This document shows positions 33,457-42,013 of a DNA stretch of 64,000 nucleotides, piece after piece. The translations under genes and the position numbers were made by a program. The notes beneath the pieces are model-generated. The model was not told the DNA's origin. It saw nothing but the letters and a program-made list of their open reading frames with translations, and did not search any database. Every line of letters starts with the position of its first letter. Position 1 is the stretch's first letter. The stretch comes from Pseudomonas mandelii (GTDB lineage Bacteria > Pseudomonadota > Gammaproteobacteria > Pseudomonadales > Pseudomonadaceae): positions 1-64,000 of the forward strand of contig NZ_JAMYDU010000020.1 of NCBI RefSeq assembly GCF_024138395.1. Direction: 5' to 3'.

Positions 33457-34944
33457 TTACGGGCGCTTGCGCTCGACCGCCCGCAGCAGATGCGTGGGTG
33501 GCGTTTCACAACTGATCTTGCGACCCAGCAGCGCCTCGATGGACGGCAGCTGGTAGGAGTCGTCTTCACCGGCAAAGCTGATGGACACGCCATCCGCGCC
33601 GGCACGGCCAGTACGACCGATGCGATGTACATAGTCGTCCGGGACTTCCGGCAGGGTGAAGTTGATCACGTGGCTGATGCCGTCGATGTGAATGCCGCGA
33701 CCGGCCACATCGGTGGCCACCAGCACGCGGATCTTGCCTTCGCGGAAGCCTTCGAGGGTCTTGATGCGCTTGTGCTGCGGCACATCGCCAGACAGTTGCG
33801 CCGCGTTGACGCCATCGCGTACCAGGCGTTCTTCGATCCGCCGCACTTCGTCCTTGCGGTTGGCGAAGACCATCACCCGTTCCCAGCCGTTATCGTTGAC
33901 CAGGTTGTAGAGCAGTTTGTATTTATCGGCACCGGCCACCGCGTAGATGTGTTGCTCGACGTTTTCGCTGGCCACGTTCTGCGCTTCGATCTCGACGATC
34001 GACGGGTCGGTGGTCCATTGCTTGGCGAGGTTCATCACGTCTTCGGTGAAGGTCGCGGAGAACAGTAGTGTCTGACGCTCGTTCTTCGGCGGAGTCTGGC
34101 GAATGATCTGACGCACTTGTGGGATGAAACCCATGTCGAGCATCCGGTCGGCTTCGTCCAGCACCATGACTTCGACCATGTCCAGGTGCACATCGCCGCG
34201 CTGGTTGAAGTCGAGCAAGCGGCCCGGAGTGGCCACGAGGATGTCGCAGTGACGGGCTTCGAGGTGCTTGAGCTGCTTGTCGAAGTCCATGCCGCCGACA
34301 AATGTCATGACATTGAGGCCGGTGTACTTGGTCAGGTCGGCTGCGTCCTTGGCGATCTGCACCACCAGCTCCCGGGTCGGGGCGATGATCAGTGCCCGCG
34401 GTTCACCCATGTAGCGCTCTTTGGGCGGCGGGGTTTGCAGCAGCTGAGTGATGATCGAAATCAGGAAGGCGGCGGTTTTGCCAGTGCCTGTCTGGGCGCG
34501 ACCGATGGCGTCTTTGCCTGCGAGGGTGAAACCAAGCACCTGCGCCTGGATCGGCGTGCAATACGGAAACCCCAGGTCCTGAATGGCGTGCATCAGTTCG
34601 GGGGCGAGTTTGAAATCGTGGAAGCGGGTTTTGCCTTCCTGGGGTTCGACGACGAAGTCTTCGAGTTTCCAGGGAATAACCGGCGCTTTTGGCTTGGGTT
34701 CGCGACGCGGTTTTACCGGTTTCGGGGCTTCGCTGCGCGGCTGCTCAGAGGCAATGGCCGGTGCCGAGGGGGCGGTCGGTGTGGTCACCGGTTCGTGCTT
34801 CGGTACCGCTACGGTTGCGGTCCGGCCAGGCTGATTACCGTCGGTGCGGTGGCTGGGAGTATGAGAAGGAGCGCTGGAGACTGGCGCGAGCTGCTCAGTC
34901 TCGCTTTTACCGAACATTTTCTTGAGTGCTTTGAGCACGGTCAT
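33457..34944 (-). CDS. rhlB: ATP-dependent RNA helicase RhlB (DEAD-box)
   Basis: 495 residues. DEAD-box motifs in order: Q motif (FPYCTPIQAQVLGFTLAGKD), AQTGTGKTAAFL, PTRELVVQIAKDA, TPGRLLDF, VLDEADRMLDMGF, LFSATF, VATDVAGRGIHIDG and HRIGRTGRAG. The first roughly 110 residues are a low-complexity proline/alanine/basic extension, typical of Pseudomonas RhlB and much longer than in E. coli. It unwinds RNA for degradosome-type decay. It neighbours dauB, as in P. aeruginosa. Confidence 0.93.
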   Translation of the reverse strand: MTVLKALKKMFGKSETEQLAPVSSAPSHTPSHRTDGNQPGRTATVAVPKHEPVTTPTAPSAPAIASEQPRSEAPKPVKPRREPKPKAPVIPWKLEDFVVEPQEGKTRFHDFKLAPELMHAIQDLGFPYCTPIQAQVLGFTLAGKDAIGRAQTGTGKTAAFLISIITQLLQTPPPKERYMGEPRALIIAPTRELVVQIAKDAADLTKYTGLNVMTFVGGMDFDKQLKHLEARHCDILVATPGRLLDFNQRGDVHLDMVEVMVLDEADRMLDMGFIPQVRQIIRQTPPKNERQTLLFSATFTEDVMNLAKQWTTDPSIVEIEAQNVASENVEQHIYAVAGADKYKLLYNLVNDNGWERVMVFANRKDEVRRIEERLVRDGVNAAQLSGDVPQHKRIKTLEGFREGKIRVLVATDVAGRGIHIDGISHVINFTLPEVPDDYVHRIGRTGRAGADGVSISFAGEDDSYQLPSIEALLGRKISCETPPTHLLRAVERKRP

Positions 34945-35029
34945 CTCATCAATTGGTTAAGGAATATACGCCGGCCAGTGTAATGCAAGAATCGGGCGCG
35001 GCGTAGTGGGATGGATCAATGGGTAGTTT

Positions 35030-35686
35030 TTAACGCAAACGCTCGGCGAGCCAGACGCCGATGTCACGAATTTCTTCGGGTAACACTTCGTGGCCCATTG
35101 GGTATTCCTGCCATGTCACGGTGACACCATGTTGCTTTAAATACTCGTACGCGGTCCGGCCCATGGAGTTTTGCACAACGTCATCGTACTGGCCGTGCAA
35201 AGACAGCACCGGAATGCGCTGCTGGCTGGCGGAAAGCTCCAGTTCAGCGCTGAAGGTCGGTGCATAAGTCGAGAGGGCAAGTACGCCACCCAGCGGTCCC
35301 TGCCATTTCACAAAGGCCGTGTGCAACACCACCGCGCCGCCTTGGGAAAACCCGGCGAGAAAGATGCGCGAGGCGTCTATTCCGCTGGCCTTCTGCTCTT
35401 CGATCAAATCAAAGACCCGCTGCGCGGACACTTCCAGCTGCTCGCGGCTGATCGCGCGCGCCGGGCTCATGGCCAATATGTCGTACCAGCTCGGCATTTC
35501 GTAGCCGCCATTGATAGTGACGGCGCGAGTCGGTGCCTGGGGCAGAACGAAGCGAGTGGTCAACAGGGTTTCCTGCAGCGCTTCAGCTACCGGCAGGAAA
35601 TCGTAGCGGTCGGCGCCCAGCCCGTGCAGCCAAATTACGCAGGCGTCTGCGGGCTTGACGGGTTGCAGAATCAAGGGCTCGGTCAT
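35030..35686 (-). CDS. Carboxylesterase (alpha/beta hydrolase, phospholipase/carboxylesterase family)
   Basis: 218 residues from ATG 35686, preceded by GGAGC. WLHGLGADRYDFLPVAEAL, the nucleophile elbow AGFSQGGAV, HGQYDDVV (acid) and MGHEVLPEE (His) give the catalytic triad of the family that includes P. fluorescens carboxylesterase II. Cytosolic esterase of short acyl esters, possibly protein depalmitoylase-like. Located between rhlB and aapJ as in other pseudomonads. Confidence 0.92.
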   Translation of the reverse strand: MTEPLILQPVKPADACVIWLHGLGADRYDFLPVAEALQETLLTTRFVLPQAPTRAVTINGGYEMPSWYDILAMSPARAISREQLEVSAQRVFDLIEEQKASGIDASRIFLAGFSQGGAVVLHTAFVKWQGPLGGVLALSTYAPTFSAELELSASQQRIPVLSLHGQYDDVVQNSMGRTAYEYLKQHGVTVTWQEYPMGHEVLPEEIRDIGVWLAERLR

Positions 35687-36155
35687 GGGTGCTCCATATG
35701 TGTGCGTGCGTCTCAATTGAGTGCGAGCTCTGAGTGCGCGTCTGGTTGATCAGTTAAGAAGATGTCGCAAGGCTGAAAGTTTTGCTATTGACCTGTCGCT
35801 TAATCGCTTTAGCGAGCGGTCTGGTACGGGGTTTGCTATGGGGAAGCCTGTGCAACCAATCTCATGCCTGGCGGTAACACTATCAGTGTACGGCTGGTCG
35901 TGGGATAGCAAAGAATCCGGTGATGGATGTTCGCCAGTGGCCGCTACGGGCTTCGCGAACGTGAAAGGGCTACAGCCCGTTCGGCCGATTGGTGAGAAGG
36001 GCGTTATCCATAATGTGGATTTTCTCCTACTAGACTCATGGCGACGGTCCTTATGTCGGTTGACCCTAAAAAAAGCCAACAAGGGTCAGCAACGCCTCAA
36101 AAGGGTGCGACAGGGCTCAAGCTCCGACACAACAAGAGCAAAACTGGAGGTTTGA
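35687..36155 (+). other. Intergenic region upstream of aapJ
   Basis: 469 bp without a credible gene. It must hold the aap promoter. GG-N10-GC at 35896-35909 (TGGTCGTGGGATAGC) is a weak sigma-54-like candidate. CAACAAGAGCAAA at 36130-36142, just before the aapJ ribosome site GGAGG, resembles the A-rich CA motifs bound by Hfq/Crc. Both are suggestions only. Confidence 0.35.
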
Positions 36156-37187
36156 ATGAAGATGTTGAAATCCACCCTGGCCATCGTGACTGCAGCCGCA
36201 GTGCTCGGTGTCAGCGGGTTCGCTCAGGCGGGTGCAACCCTGGATGCTGTGCAAAAGAAAGGTTTCGTACAGTGCGGTGTAAGCGACGGTCTGCCGGGCT
36301 TCTCGGTTCCGGATTCCACTGGCAAGATCGTCGGGATCGACGCTGACTTCTGCCGCGCTGTGGCTGCTGCCGTTTTCGGCGATGCGACCAAGGTCAAGTT
36401 CAGCCAGTTGAACGCCAAAGAGCGCTTCACCGCGTTGCAATCCGGTGAAATCGACATCCTGTCGCGCAACACCACCATGACCAGCTCCCGTGACGCGGGC
36501 ATGGGCCTCAAGTTCCCGGGCTTCATCACCTACTACGACGGCATCGGCTTCCTGGTAAACAACAAACTGGGCGTCAAGAGCGCCAAAGAGCTGGATGGCG
36601 CAACCATCTGCATCCAGGCCGGCACTACCACCGAGCTGAACGTTTCCGACTACTTCCGTGGCAACGGTCTGAAGTACACCCCGATCACCTTCGACACCTC
36701 CGATGAAAGCGCCAAGTCGCTTGAATCCGGTCGTTGCGACGTACTGACCTCCGACAAATCCCAGCTGTTCGCCCAGCGCAGCAAGCTGGCTTCGCCGAAG
36801 GACTACGTGGTTCTGCCGGAAACCATTTCCAAGGAACCGCTGGGCCCGGTCGTGCGTAATGGCGACGACGAATGGCTGGCCATCGTGCGCTGGACTGGCT
36901 ACGCCATGCTCAACGCTGAAGAAGCAGGCATCACTTCGAAGAACGTCGAAGCCGAAGCCAAGGCCACCAAGAACCCGGACGTGGCTCGTATGCTCGGCAC
37001 TGACGGTGAATATGGCAAAGACCTGAAAGTGAAGAAAGACTGGGTCGTGCAGATCGTCAAGCAAGTCGGTAACTACGGCGAAGTGTTCGAGAAGAACCTT
37101 GGCAAGAGCACTGCGCTGGAAATCGACCGCGGGCTGAACGCTCTGTGGAACGCTGGCGGCATTCAATACGCACCACCAGTGCGCTGA
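36156..37187 (+). CDS. aapJ: General L-amino-acid ABC transporter, periplasmic binding protein
   Basis: 343 residues. Signal peptide ending near SGFAQA (about residue 24). Family 3 solute-binding domain in its larger AapJ form: GFVQCGVSDGLPGFSVPDSTGKIVGIDADFCRA, RFTALQSGEIDILSRNTT, MSRYSM-free C-terminus ending GGIQYAPPVR. AapJ binds a broad range of L-amino acids and hands them to AapQMP. GGAGG lies 8 bp before the ATG. First gene of aapJQMP; usual high expression fits the 65-bp gap with a small hairpin (CACCCGGTGGGCCAACCACCGGGTG) after it. Confidence 0.95.
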   Translation: MKMLKSTLAIVTAAAVLGVSGFAQAGATLDAVQKKGFVQCGVSDGLPGFSVPDSTGKIVGIDADFCRAVAAAVFGDATKVKFSQLNAKERFTALQSGEIDILSRNTTMTSSRDAGMGLKFPGFITYYDGIGFLVNNKLGVKSAKELDGATICIQAGTTTELNVSDYFRGNGLKYTPITFDTSDESAKSLESGRCDVLTSDKSQLFAQRSKLASPKDYVVLPETISKEPLGPVVRNGDDEWLAIVRWTGYAMLNAEEAGITSKNVEAEAKATKNPDVARMLGTDGEYGKDLKVKKDWVVQIVKQVGNYGEVFEKNLGKSTALEIDRGLNALWNAGGIQYAPPVR

Positions 37188-37252
37188 TGGTTCTATCACC
37201 CGGTGGGCCAACCACCGGGTGATGTTCTGTTCCATTATTTCCGGGGCACTTC

Positions 37253-38434
37253 ATGCAAAATTCAATCGGCGCACCAAAGCAGAGGCTCAGCCTCAGCGAT
37301 CCACGAGTGCGTGCGTGGGTATTCCAGATCATCACCATTGTGGCGGTGGTCTCGCTAGGCTGGTTTCTGTTCGACAACACGCAAACCAACCTCCAGCACC
37401 GGGGCATTACCTCGGGTTTCGACTTTCTTGAGCGCAGTGCCGGTTTCGGCATCGCTCAGCACCTGATCGACTACACCGAATCGGACAGTTATGCCCGAGT
37501 GTTCGTCATCGGCCTGCTCAACACCCTGCTGGTCACCTTTATCGGTGTGATCCTGGCGACGATCCTTGGTTTCATCGTCGGTGTGGCACGGCTGTCGAAG
37601 AACTGGATCATTGCCAAGCTGGCGACGGTGTATGTAGAGGTCTTCCGTAACATTCCACCGCTGCTGCAAATCCTGTTCTGGTACTTCGCCGTGTTCCTGA
37701 CCATGCCAGGGCCGCGCAACAGCCATAACTTCGGCGATACCTTCTTCGTCAGCAGCCGCGGCCTGAACATGCCCGCAGCGTTGGCGGCGGATGGTTTCTG
37801 GCCGTTTGTGGTGAGTGTGGTCGTGGCGATCGTCGCGATCGTGTTGATGTGCCGCTGGGCCAACAAGCGTTTCGAAGCGACCGGCGTACCGTTCCACAAA
37901 TTCTGGGTAGGCCTGGCGCTGTTCCTGGTGATCCCTGCGTTGTGCGCATTGATCTTCGGCGCGCCGCTGCACTGGGAAATGCCGGAGCTCAAGGGCTTCA
38001 ACTTCGTCGGTGGCTGGGTGCTGATCCCGGAACTGCTGGCGCTGACCTTGGCCCTGACGGTGTATACCGCGGCGTTTATCGCCGAAATCGTGCGTTCGGG
38101 CATCAAGTCGGTCAGCCATGGCCAGACCGAAGCGGCCCACTCATTGGGGCTGCGTAACGGTCCGACCCTGCGCAAGGTGATCATCCCGCAAGCCCTGCGC
38201 GTGATCATTCCGCCGCTGACCAGCCAATACCTGAACCTGGCGAAAAACTCCTCGCTGGCGGCCGGTATCGGTTATCCGGAAATGGTCTCGTTGTTTGCCG
38301 GTACGGTGCTGAACCAGACCGGGCAGGCGATCGAAGTCATTGCCATCACCATGAGCGTGTACCTGGCGATCAGTATCAGCATTTCCCTGCTGATGAACTG
38401 GTACAACAAGCGCATTGCGCTGATCGAGCGGTAA
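37253..38434 (+). CDS. aapQ: General L-amino-acid ABC transporter permease AapQ
   Basis: 393 residues with about eight membrane segments, larger than the usual 220-250-residue HisMQ permeases because of an inserted periplasmic/membrane region, which is characteristic of the Aap/Bzt family. FGIAQHLIDYTESDSYARVF is the AapQ N-terminal signature; the EAA loop (SHGQTEAAHSLGLRNG) contacts the ATPase. It forms the inner-membrane channel with AapM, whose gene starts 10 bp downstream. Confidence 0.95.
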   Translation: MQNSIGAPKQRLSLSDPRVRAWVFQIITIVAVVSLGWFLFDNTQTNLQHRGITSGFDFLERSAGFGIAQHLIDYTESDSYARVFVIGLLNTLLVTFIGVILATILGFIVGVARLSKNWIIAKLATVYVEVFRNIPPLLQILFWYFAVFLTMPGPRNSHNFGDTFFVSSRGLNMPAALAADGFWPFVVSVVVAIVAIVLMCRWANKRFEATGVPFHKFWVGLALFLVIPALCALIFGAPLHWEMPELKGFNFVGGWVLIPELLALTLALTVYTAAFIAEIVRSGIKSVSHGQTEAAHSLGLRNGPTLRKVIIPQALRVIIPPLTSQYLNLAKNSSLAAGIGYPEMVSLFAGTVLNQTGQAIEVIAITMSVYLAISISISLLMNWYNKRIALIER

Positions 38435-38444
38435 GGAAAAGCGC

Positions 38445-39542
38445 ATGACGACTCATACTTTCAAACCCGACATGCCACCACCGAGCAGTAGCATCGGTAT
38501 CGTGGCGTGGATGCGGGCGCACATGTTCTCCAGCTGGATCAACACGCTGCTGACGCTGTTCGCGTTCTATCTGATTTACCTGATAGTTCCGCCTATCGTG
38601 AGCTGGGCGATTCTCGACGCCAACTGGGTCGGCACCACCCGCGCCGACTGCACCAAGGAGGGCGCCTGCTGGGTGTTCATCCAGCAGCGCTTCGGCCAGT
38701 TCATGTATGGCTACTACCCGACAGACCTGCGCTGGCGCGTGGACCTGACCGTGTGGCTGGCGGTCATCGGCGTGGCACCGTTGTTCATCTCGCGCTTCCC
38801 GCGCAAGGCGATCTACGGGCTGAGCTTTCTGGTGCTCTATCCGATCATTTCCTACACCTTGTTGCACGGTGGCTGGTTCGGTCTGACCGAAGTGCCAACC
38901 AGCCAGTGGGGCGGCCTGATGCTGACCCTGGTGATCGCGACTGTCGGTATCGTCGGCGCACTGCCGCTGGGTATCGTTCTGGCCCTGGGCCGGCGTTCGA
39001 ATATGCCGGCGATTCGTGTGGTCTGCGTAACCTTCATCGAATTCTGGCGCGGCGTGCCGTTGATCACGGTGCTGTTCATGTCTTCGGTGATGTTGCCGTT
39101 GTTCCTGCCTGAAGGCATGAACTTCGACAAACTGCTGCGGGCACTGATCGGCGTGATCCTGTTCCAGTCGGCCTATATCGCTGAAGTGGTGCGTGGCGGT
39201 CTGCAAGCGATCCCCAAAGGTCAGTACGAAGCGGCTGCAGCAATGGGCCTCGGTTACTGGCGCAGCATGGGCCTGGTGATTCTGCCGCAAGCCCTGAAGC
39301 TGGTGATCCCTGGCATCGTCAACACCTTCATTGCGCTGTTCAAGGACACGAGCCTGGTGATCATCATCGGCCTGTTCGACCTGCTCAACAGCGTCAAGCA
39401 AGCCGCCGCCGACCCGAAATGGCTGGGCATGGCCACTGAAGGCTATGTGTTCGCAGCCCTGGTGTTCTGGATTTTCTGTTTTGGTATGTCCCGCTACTCC
39501 ATGCATTTGGAACGTAAGCTGGACACTGGCCACAAGCGTTAG
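38445..39542 (+). CDS. aapM: General L-amino-acid ABC transporter permease AapM
   Basis: 365 residues. N-terminal Aap-specific part (MRAHMFSSWINTLLTLFAFYLIYLIVPPIVSWAILDA, with a cysteine pair in TRADCTKEGACW) and a conserved HisMQ-type core with the EAA loop PKGQYEAAAAMGLGYW. Heterodimer partner of AapQ. AAGGA lies upstream of the ATG. Confidence 0.95.
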   Translation: MTTHTFKPDMPPPSSSIGIVAWMRAHMFSSWINTLLTLFAFYLIYLIVPPIVSWAILDANWVGTTRADCTKEGACWVFIQQRFGQFMYGYYPTDLRWRVDLTVWLAVIGVAPLFISRFPRKAIYGLSFLVLYPIISYTLLHGGWFGLTEVPTSQWGGLMLTLVIATVGIVGALPLGIVLALGRRSNMPAIRVVCVTFIEFWRGVPLITVLFMSSVMLPLFLPEGMNFDKLLRALIGVILFQSAYIAEVVRGGLQAIPKGQYEAAAAMGLGYWRSMGLVILPQALKLVIPGIVNTFIALFKDTSLVIIIGLFDLLNSVKQAAADPKWLGMATEGYVFAALVFWIFCFGMSRYSMHLERKLDTGHKR

Positions 39543-39553
39543 GAGCGTAGTTT

Positions 39554-40318
39554 ATGAGTGAAGCGATCAAACAGCCTGTGAGCCCTGAAGGCATTATTCA
39601 GATGCAGGGCGTGAACAAGTGGTACGGCCAGTTCCACGTGTTGAAAGACATCAACCTGAACGTCAAGCAAGGCGAGCGTATCGTTTTGTGCGGTCCGTCG
39701 GGTTCCGGCAAATCCACCACTATCCGTTGCCTCAATCGTCTGGAAGAACACCAGCAGGGCCGCATCGTGGTCGATGGCGTGGAGCTGACCAACGACCTCA
39801 AGCAGATCGAAGCGATCCGTCGTGAAGTCGGCATGGTGTTCCAGCACTTCAACCTGTTCCCGCACCTGACCATCCTGCAGAACTGCACCCTGGCGCCGAT
39901 GTGGGTACGCAAGATGCCCAAGCGCAAGGCCGAAGAAATCGCCATGCATTACCTGGAGCGCGTACGCATTCCGGAGCAGGCGCATAAATACCCGGGGCAA
40001 CTGTCTGGCGGTCAGCAACAGCGTGTGGCGATTGCCCGTGCCCTGTGCATGAAACCGAAAATCATGTTGTTCGACGAACCGACTTCGGCACTCGACCCAG
40101 AGATGGTGAAAGAGGTTCTGGACACCATGATCGGCCTGGCCGAAGACGGCATGACCATGCTCTGCGTAACCCACGAAATGGGCTTCGCCCGTACCGTGGC
40201 CAACCGCGTGATCTTCATGGACAAGGGTGAAATCGTCGAACAGGCCGCGCCAAACGACTTCTTCGACAACCCGCAGAATGAGCGTACCAAACTGTTCCTG
40301 AGCCAGATTCTGCATTGA
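39554..40318 (+). CDS. aapP: General L-amino-acid ABC transporter ATPase AapP
   Basis: 254 residues. Walker A GPSGSGKST, Q loop MVFQHFNLFPHL, signature LSGGQQQRVAIARAL, Walker B KIMLFDEPTSALDPE and H-loop VTHEMGFAR are all intact. It powers AapJQM with ATP at the cytoplasmic face. TAGGAG precedes the ATG; a terminator closes the operon. Confidence 0.97.
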   Translation: MSEAIKQPVSPEGIIQMQGVNKWYGQFHVLKDINLNVKQGERIVLCGPSGSGKSTTIRCLNRLEEHQQGRIVVDGVELTNDLKQIEAIRREVGMVFQHFNLFPHLTILQNCTLAPMWVRKMPKRKAEEIAMHYLERVRIPEQAHKYPGQLSGGQQQRVAIARALCMKPKIMLFDEPTSALDPEMVKEVLDTMIGLAEDGMTMLCVTHEMGFARTVANRVIFMDKGEIVEQAAPNDFFDNPQNERTKLFLSQILH

Positions 40319-40334
40319 TGGCAGACTGACTCGC

Positions 40335-40371
40335 AAAAACAAACCCGGCCTCGCGCCGGGTTTTGTTTTTG
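40335..40371 (+). terminator. Terminator of aapJQMP
   Basis: AAAACAAACCCGGC ... GCCGGGTTTTGTTTTT, with A/T tracts on both sides so it can also serve the converging mqsA. Confidence 0.9.
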
Positions 40372-40383
40372 TACTTCTGTTGC

Positions 40384-40866
40384 TCAGGACACGGTGAGCG
40401 TTTCATGTTCCTTGTGCACCGTATCCTTGAATCCCCTCAAGTCCGCCCCTTCACCCAGGGTTCTCGCATCCGCGAGCAAGTGCGGATAGCGATCAAGCAA
40501 GCGCATCAGCACCATCAGCGCCTTGGGCGGGAGTAATTCGCCGCGCTCGTAACGGGAAAACGCGTTGTGCCCGCCGCCAGACAGCAGGAGTACCGCTTCT
40601 TTTTGCGACAGATGCAGTTTGCGGCGTATGCGCTTCATTTCGTTGCCGATCATTTGTCTGCCGGCGATGACCAGCTCGTCGCACGCATCGGAATAGCGCT
40701 CCGAGCAACCGGGGTCGAGTATGACTTCTGCGCATGCCTGGCACTCCCATCCGGATAAATCATCGACCCGGCGCTCCATTCCCTTGACGCTCATGGTTTC
40801 GCCGCGACCTTCGAAGTGCCTCATTCCCTCTCGCGCGCCGCAGCTGAAGCATTGTTTTGTATTCAT
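40384..40866 (-). CDS. mqsA: MqsA antitoxin (zinc-finger/HTH)
   Basis: 160 residues. The N-terminal zinc site is CFSC (Cys6, Cys9) plus CQAC (Cys42, Cys45); the C-terminal XRE-type helix-turn-helix reads RIRRKLHLSQKEAVLLLSGGGHNAFSRYERGE, close to E. coli MqsA. The N-terminal domain should neutralise MqsR and the C-terminal domain bind DNA. It is about 29 residues longer than the 131-residue E. coli protein, mainly as a C-terminal tail after LLADART. Its start overlaps the mqsR stop by four bases (ATGA). Confidence 0.92.
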   Translation of the reverse strand: MNTKQCFSCGAREGMRHFEGRGETMSVKGMERRVDDLSGWECQACAEVILDPGCSERYSDACDELVIAGRQMIGNEMKRIRRKLHLSQKEAVLLLSGGGHNAFSRYERGELLPPKALMVLMRLLDRYPHLLADARTLGEGADLRGFKDTVHKEHETLTVS

Positions 40867-41174
40867 GGGTTTTTCTCCTTGAAGGAGATCACCGGAGGTT
40901 CACTGCCTGAGCAATAAGTGACCTTGATGTAAATCTCCAGATCGTGCGAAGTGATGTGGTACACGTCTTGCCAAATCCGATGATCGCCATAGGTAGTCAT
41001 CGATTTGTACAACATCTTGCTGTGCAATTCGAAAATGACCTCTTGCATTTCCCTGATGCTAAAGCCCAGGTCTCTGCCGTTTTTCCGTGCCGTTTTGGTA
41101 AACGCGTTTTTCCCGAGCCGCCTGACATCCTCCTTGATCACCACCAGGTTGTAATGGGGTGTGTGCTTCTCCAT
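40863..41174 (-). CDS. mqsR: MqsR mRNA interferase toxin
   Basis: 103 residues. The active-site block KMLYKSMTTYGDHRIWQDVY and C-terminal VISFKEK match E. coli MqsR; Lys57, Gln69 and Tyr82 correspond to its catalytic Lys56, Gln68 and Tyr81 with a +1 shift. MqsR is a RelE-fold endoribonuclease that cuts mRNA mainly at GCU. First gene of mqsRA (toxin first, antitoxin second, the characteristic order). Confidence 0.93.
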   Translation of the reverse strand: MEKHTPHYNLVVIKEDVRRLGKNAFTKTARKNGRDLGFSIREMQEVIFELHSKMLYKSMTTYGDHRIWQDVYHITSHDLEIYIKVTYCSGSEPPVISFKEKNP

Positions 41175-41197
41175 AAGAAACCTTGAACCTATTCTAG

Positions 41198-41220
41198 AAA
41201 TTACCCTTAAAGGGTAATTT
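41198..41220. promoter_or_regulatory. Palindromic operator upstream of mqsRA
   Basis: AAATTACCCTT-A-AAGGGTAATTT, perfect 11-bp arms with one central base, 24 bp upstream of mqsR. Likely bound by the MqsA dimer; E. coli uses AACCT-N2-4-AGGTT-type palindromes. Confidence 0.7.
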
Positions 41221-41307
41221 TGACTAATCGAAAATCCCGCTCCATTCCCTCCTCTCTGACCGTAGGCGGTTGCCGTCCTACACGAAGCTGACTAACATGT
41301 CAGAAAA

Positions 41308-41328
41308 TTCATCCTATGATTGGATGAA
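41308..41328. promoter_or_regulatory. Candidate operator of the GntR-family gene
   Basis: TTCATCC-N7-GGATGAA, perfect 7-bp inverted repeat ending 12 bp before the chosen ATG; typical position for autorepression. Confidence 0.45.
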
Positions 41329-41340
41329 ATGGCGAACTCC

Positions 41341-42000
41341 ATGTCAGACATTTCTCCATTAATTAAACGATCCCTGGTCGATCAGGCCTTGGACCAGTTG
41401 CGCTTGCGCATCAATCAAGGCGTCTGGACGGTCGGCCAGCGCTTGCCCACCGAGCCGGAACTGGCGACTGAGCTGGGCATCAGTCGCAATACCGTGCGTG
41501 AAGCGATGCGTGTGTTGGCGTTTTCCGGGTTGATCGAGATTCGCCAGGGCGACGGCAGTTATCTGAGGGCGGTGATTGATCCGCTGGACACCATGAAGGC
41601 GCTGTCCCGTTGCACTCAGGAACAGGCTCGGGAAACCCGGCACATTCTGGAAGTCGAAGCCATCGGCCTCGCGGCGTTACGCCGCACCGATGAAGACCTG
41701 GTGGCATTGCGCGAGGCGCTAGGCGTCAGCGGCAGTCACTACCACGGCGATCTCGACACCTACATCGCCTGCGATCTGGTGTTTCACCGTCGACTGGTGG
41801 ATGCGGCGCACAACCCCACACTCAGCGAGCTGTATCGCTATTTCTCCAGCATCGTCGGCGCGCACTTGCGCCAGACCCTGAACATCTCACCTCGACGCCA
41901 AGCGGTGTTCGACCTTCATGTCGAACTGCTCGATGCCGTCGAGCAACGCGACCCGGAACGGGCCAAAGCCCTGTCGAGGCAGTTGATCAATGAACCTTGA
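41341..42000 (+). CDS. FadR/GntR-family transcriptional regulator
   Basis: 219 residues from ATG 41341 (MSDISPLIKRSL); an ATG at 41329 is possible. N-terminal winged helix (LPTEPELATELGISRNTVREAMRVLAFSGLIEIRQGDGSYL) and an FCD effector domain with likely metal-binding histidines/aspartate (DLVFHRRLVDAAHNP, LHVELLDAV). FadR-type regulators sense carboxylates or amino-acid derivatives. It precedes the MFS transporter gene by 13 bp and presumably regulates it. The transporter's first in-frame ATG overlaps this stop. Confidence 0.88.
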   Translation: MSDISPLIKRSLVDQALDQLRLRINQGVWTVGQRLPTEPELATELGISRNTVREAMRVLAFSGLIEIRQGDGSYLRAVIDPLDTMKALSRCTQEQARETRHILEVEAIGLAALRRTDEDLVALREALGVSGSHYHGDLDTYIACDLVFHRRLVDAAHNPTLSELYRYFSSIVGAHLRQTLNISPRRQAVFDLHVELLDAVEQRDPERAKALSRQLINEP

Positions 42001-42013
42001 AACCGAGAACCCC

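Noticed and set aside
36117..37235. A 372-codon minus-strand frame opposite aapJ
   Set aside because: Antisense shadow; aapJ has a signal peptide and a complete family 3 binding domain on the plus strand.
41320..41340. Upstream start (TTG 41320) for the GntR-family gene
   Set aside because: It falls inside the TTCATCC-N7-GGATGAA palindrome and gives an N-terminus unlike the conserved MSDxSPLIKRSL beginning.
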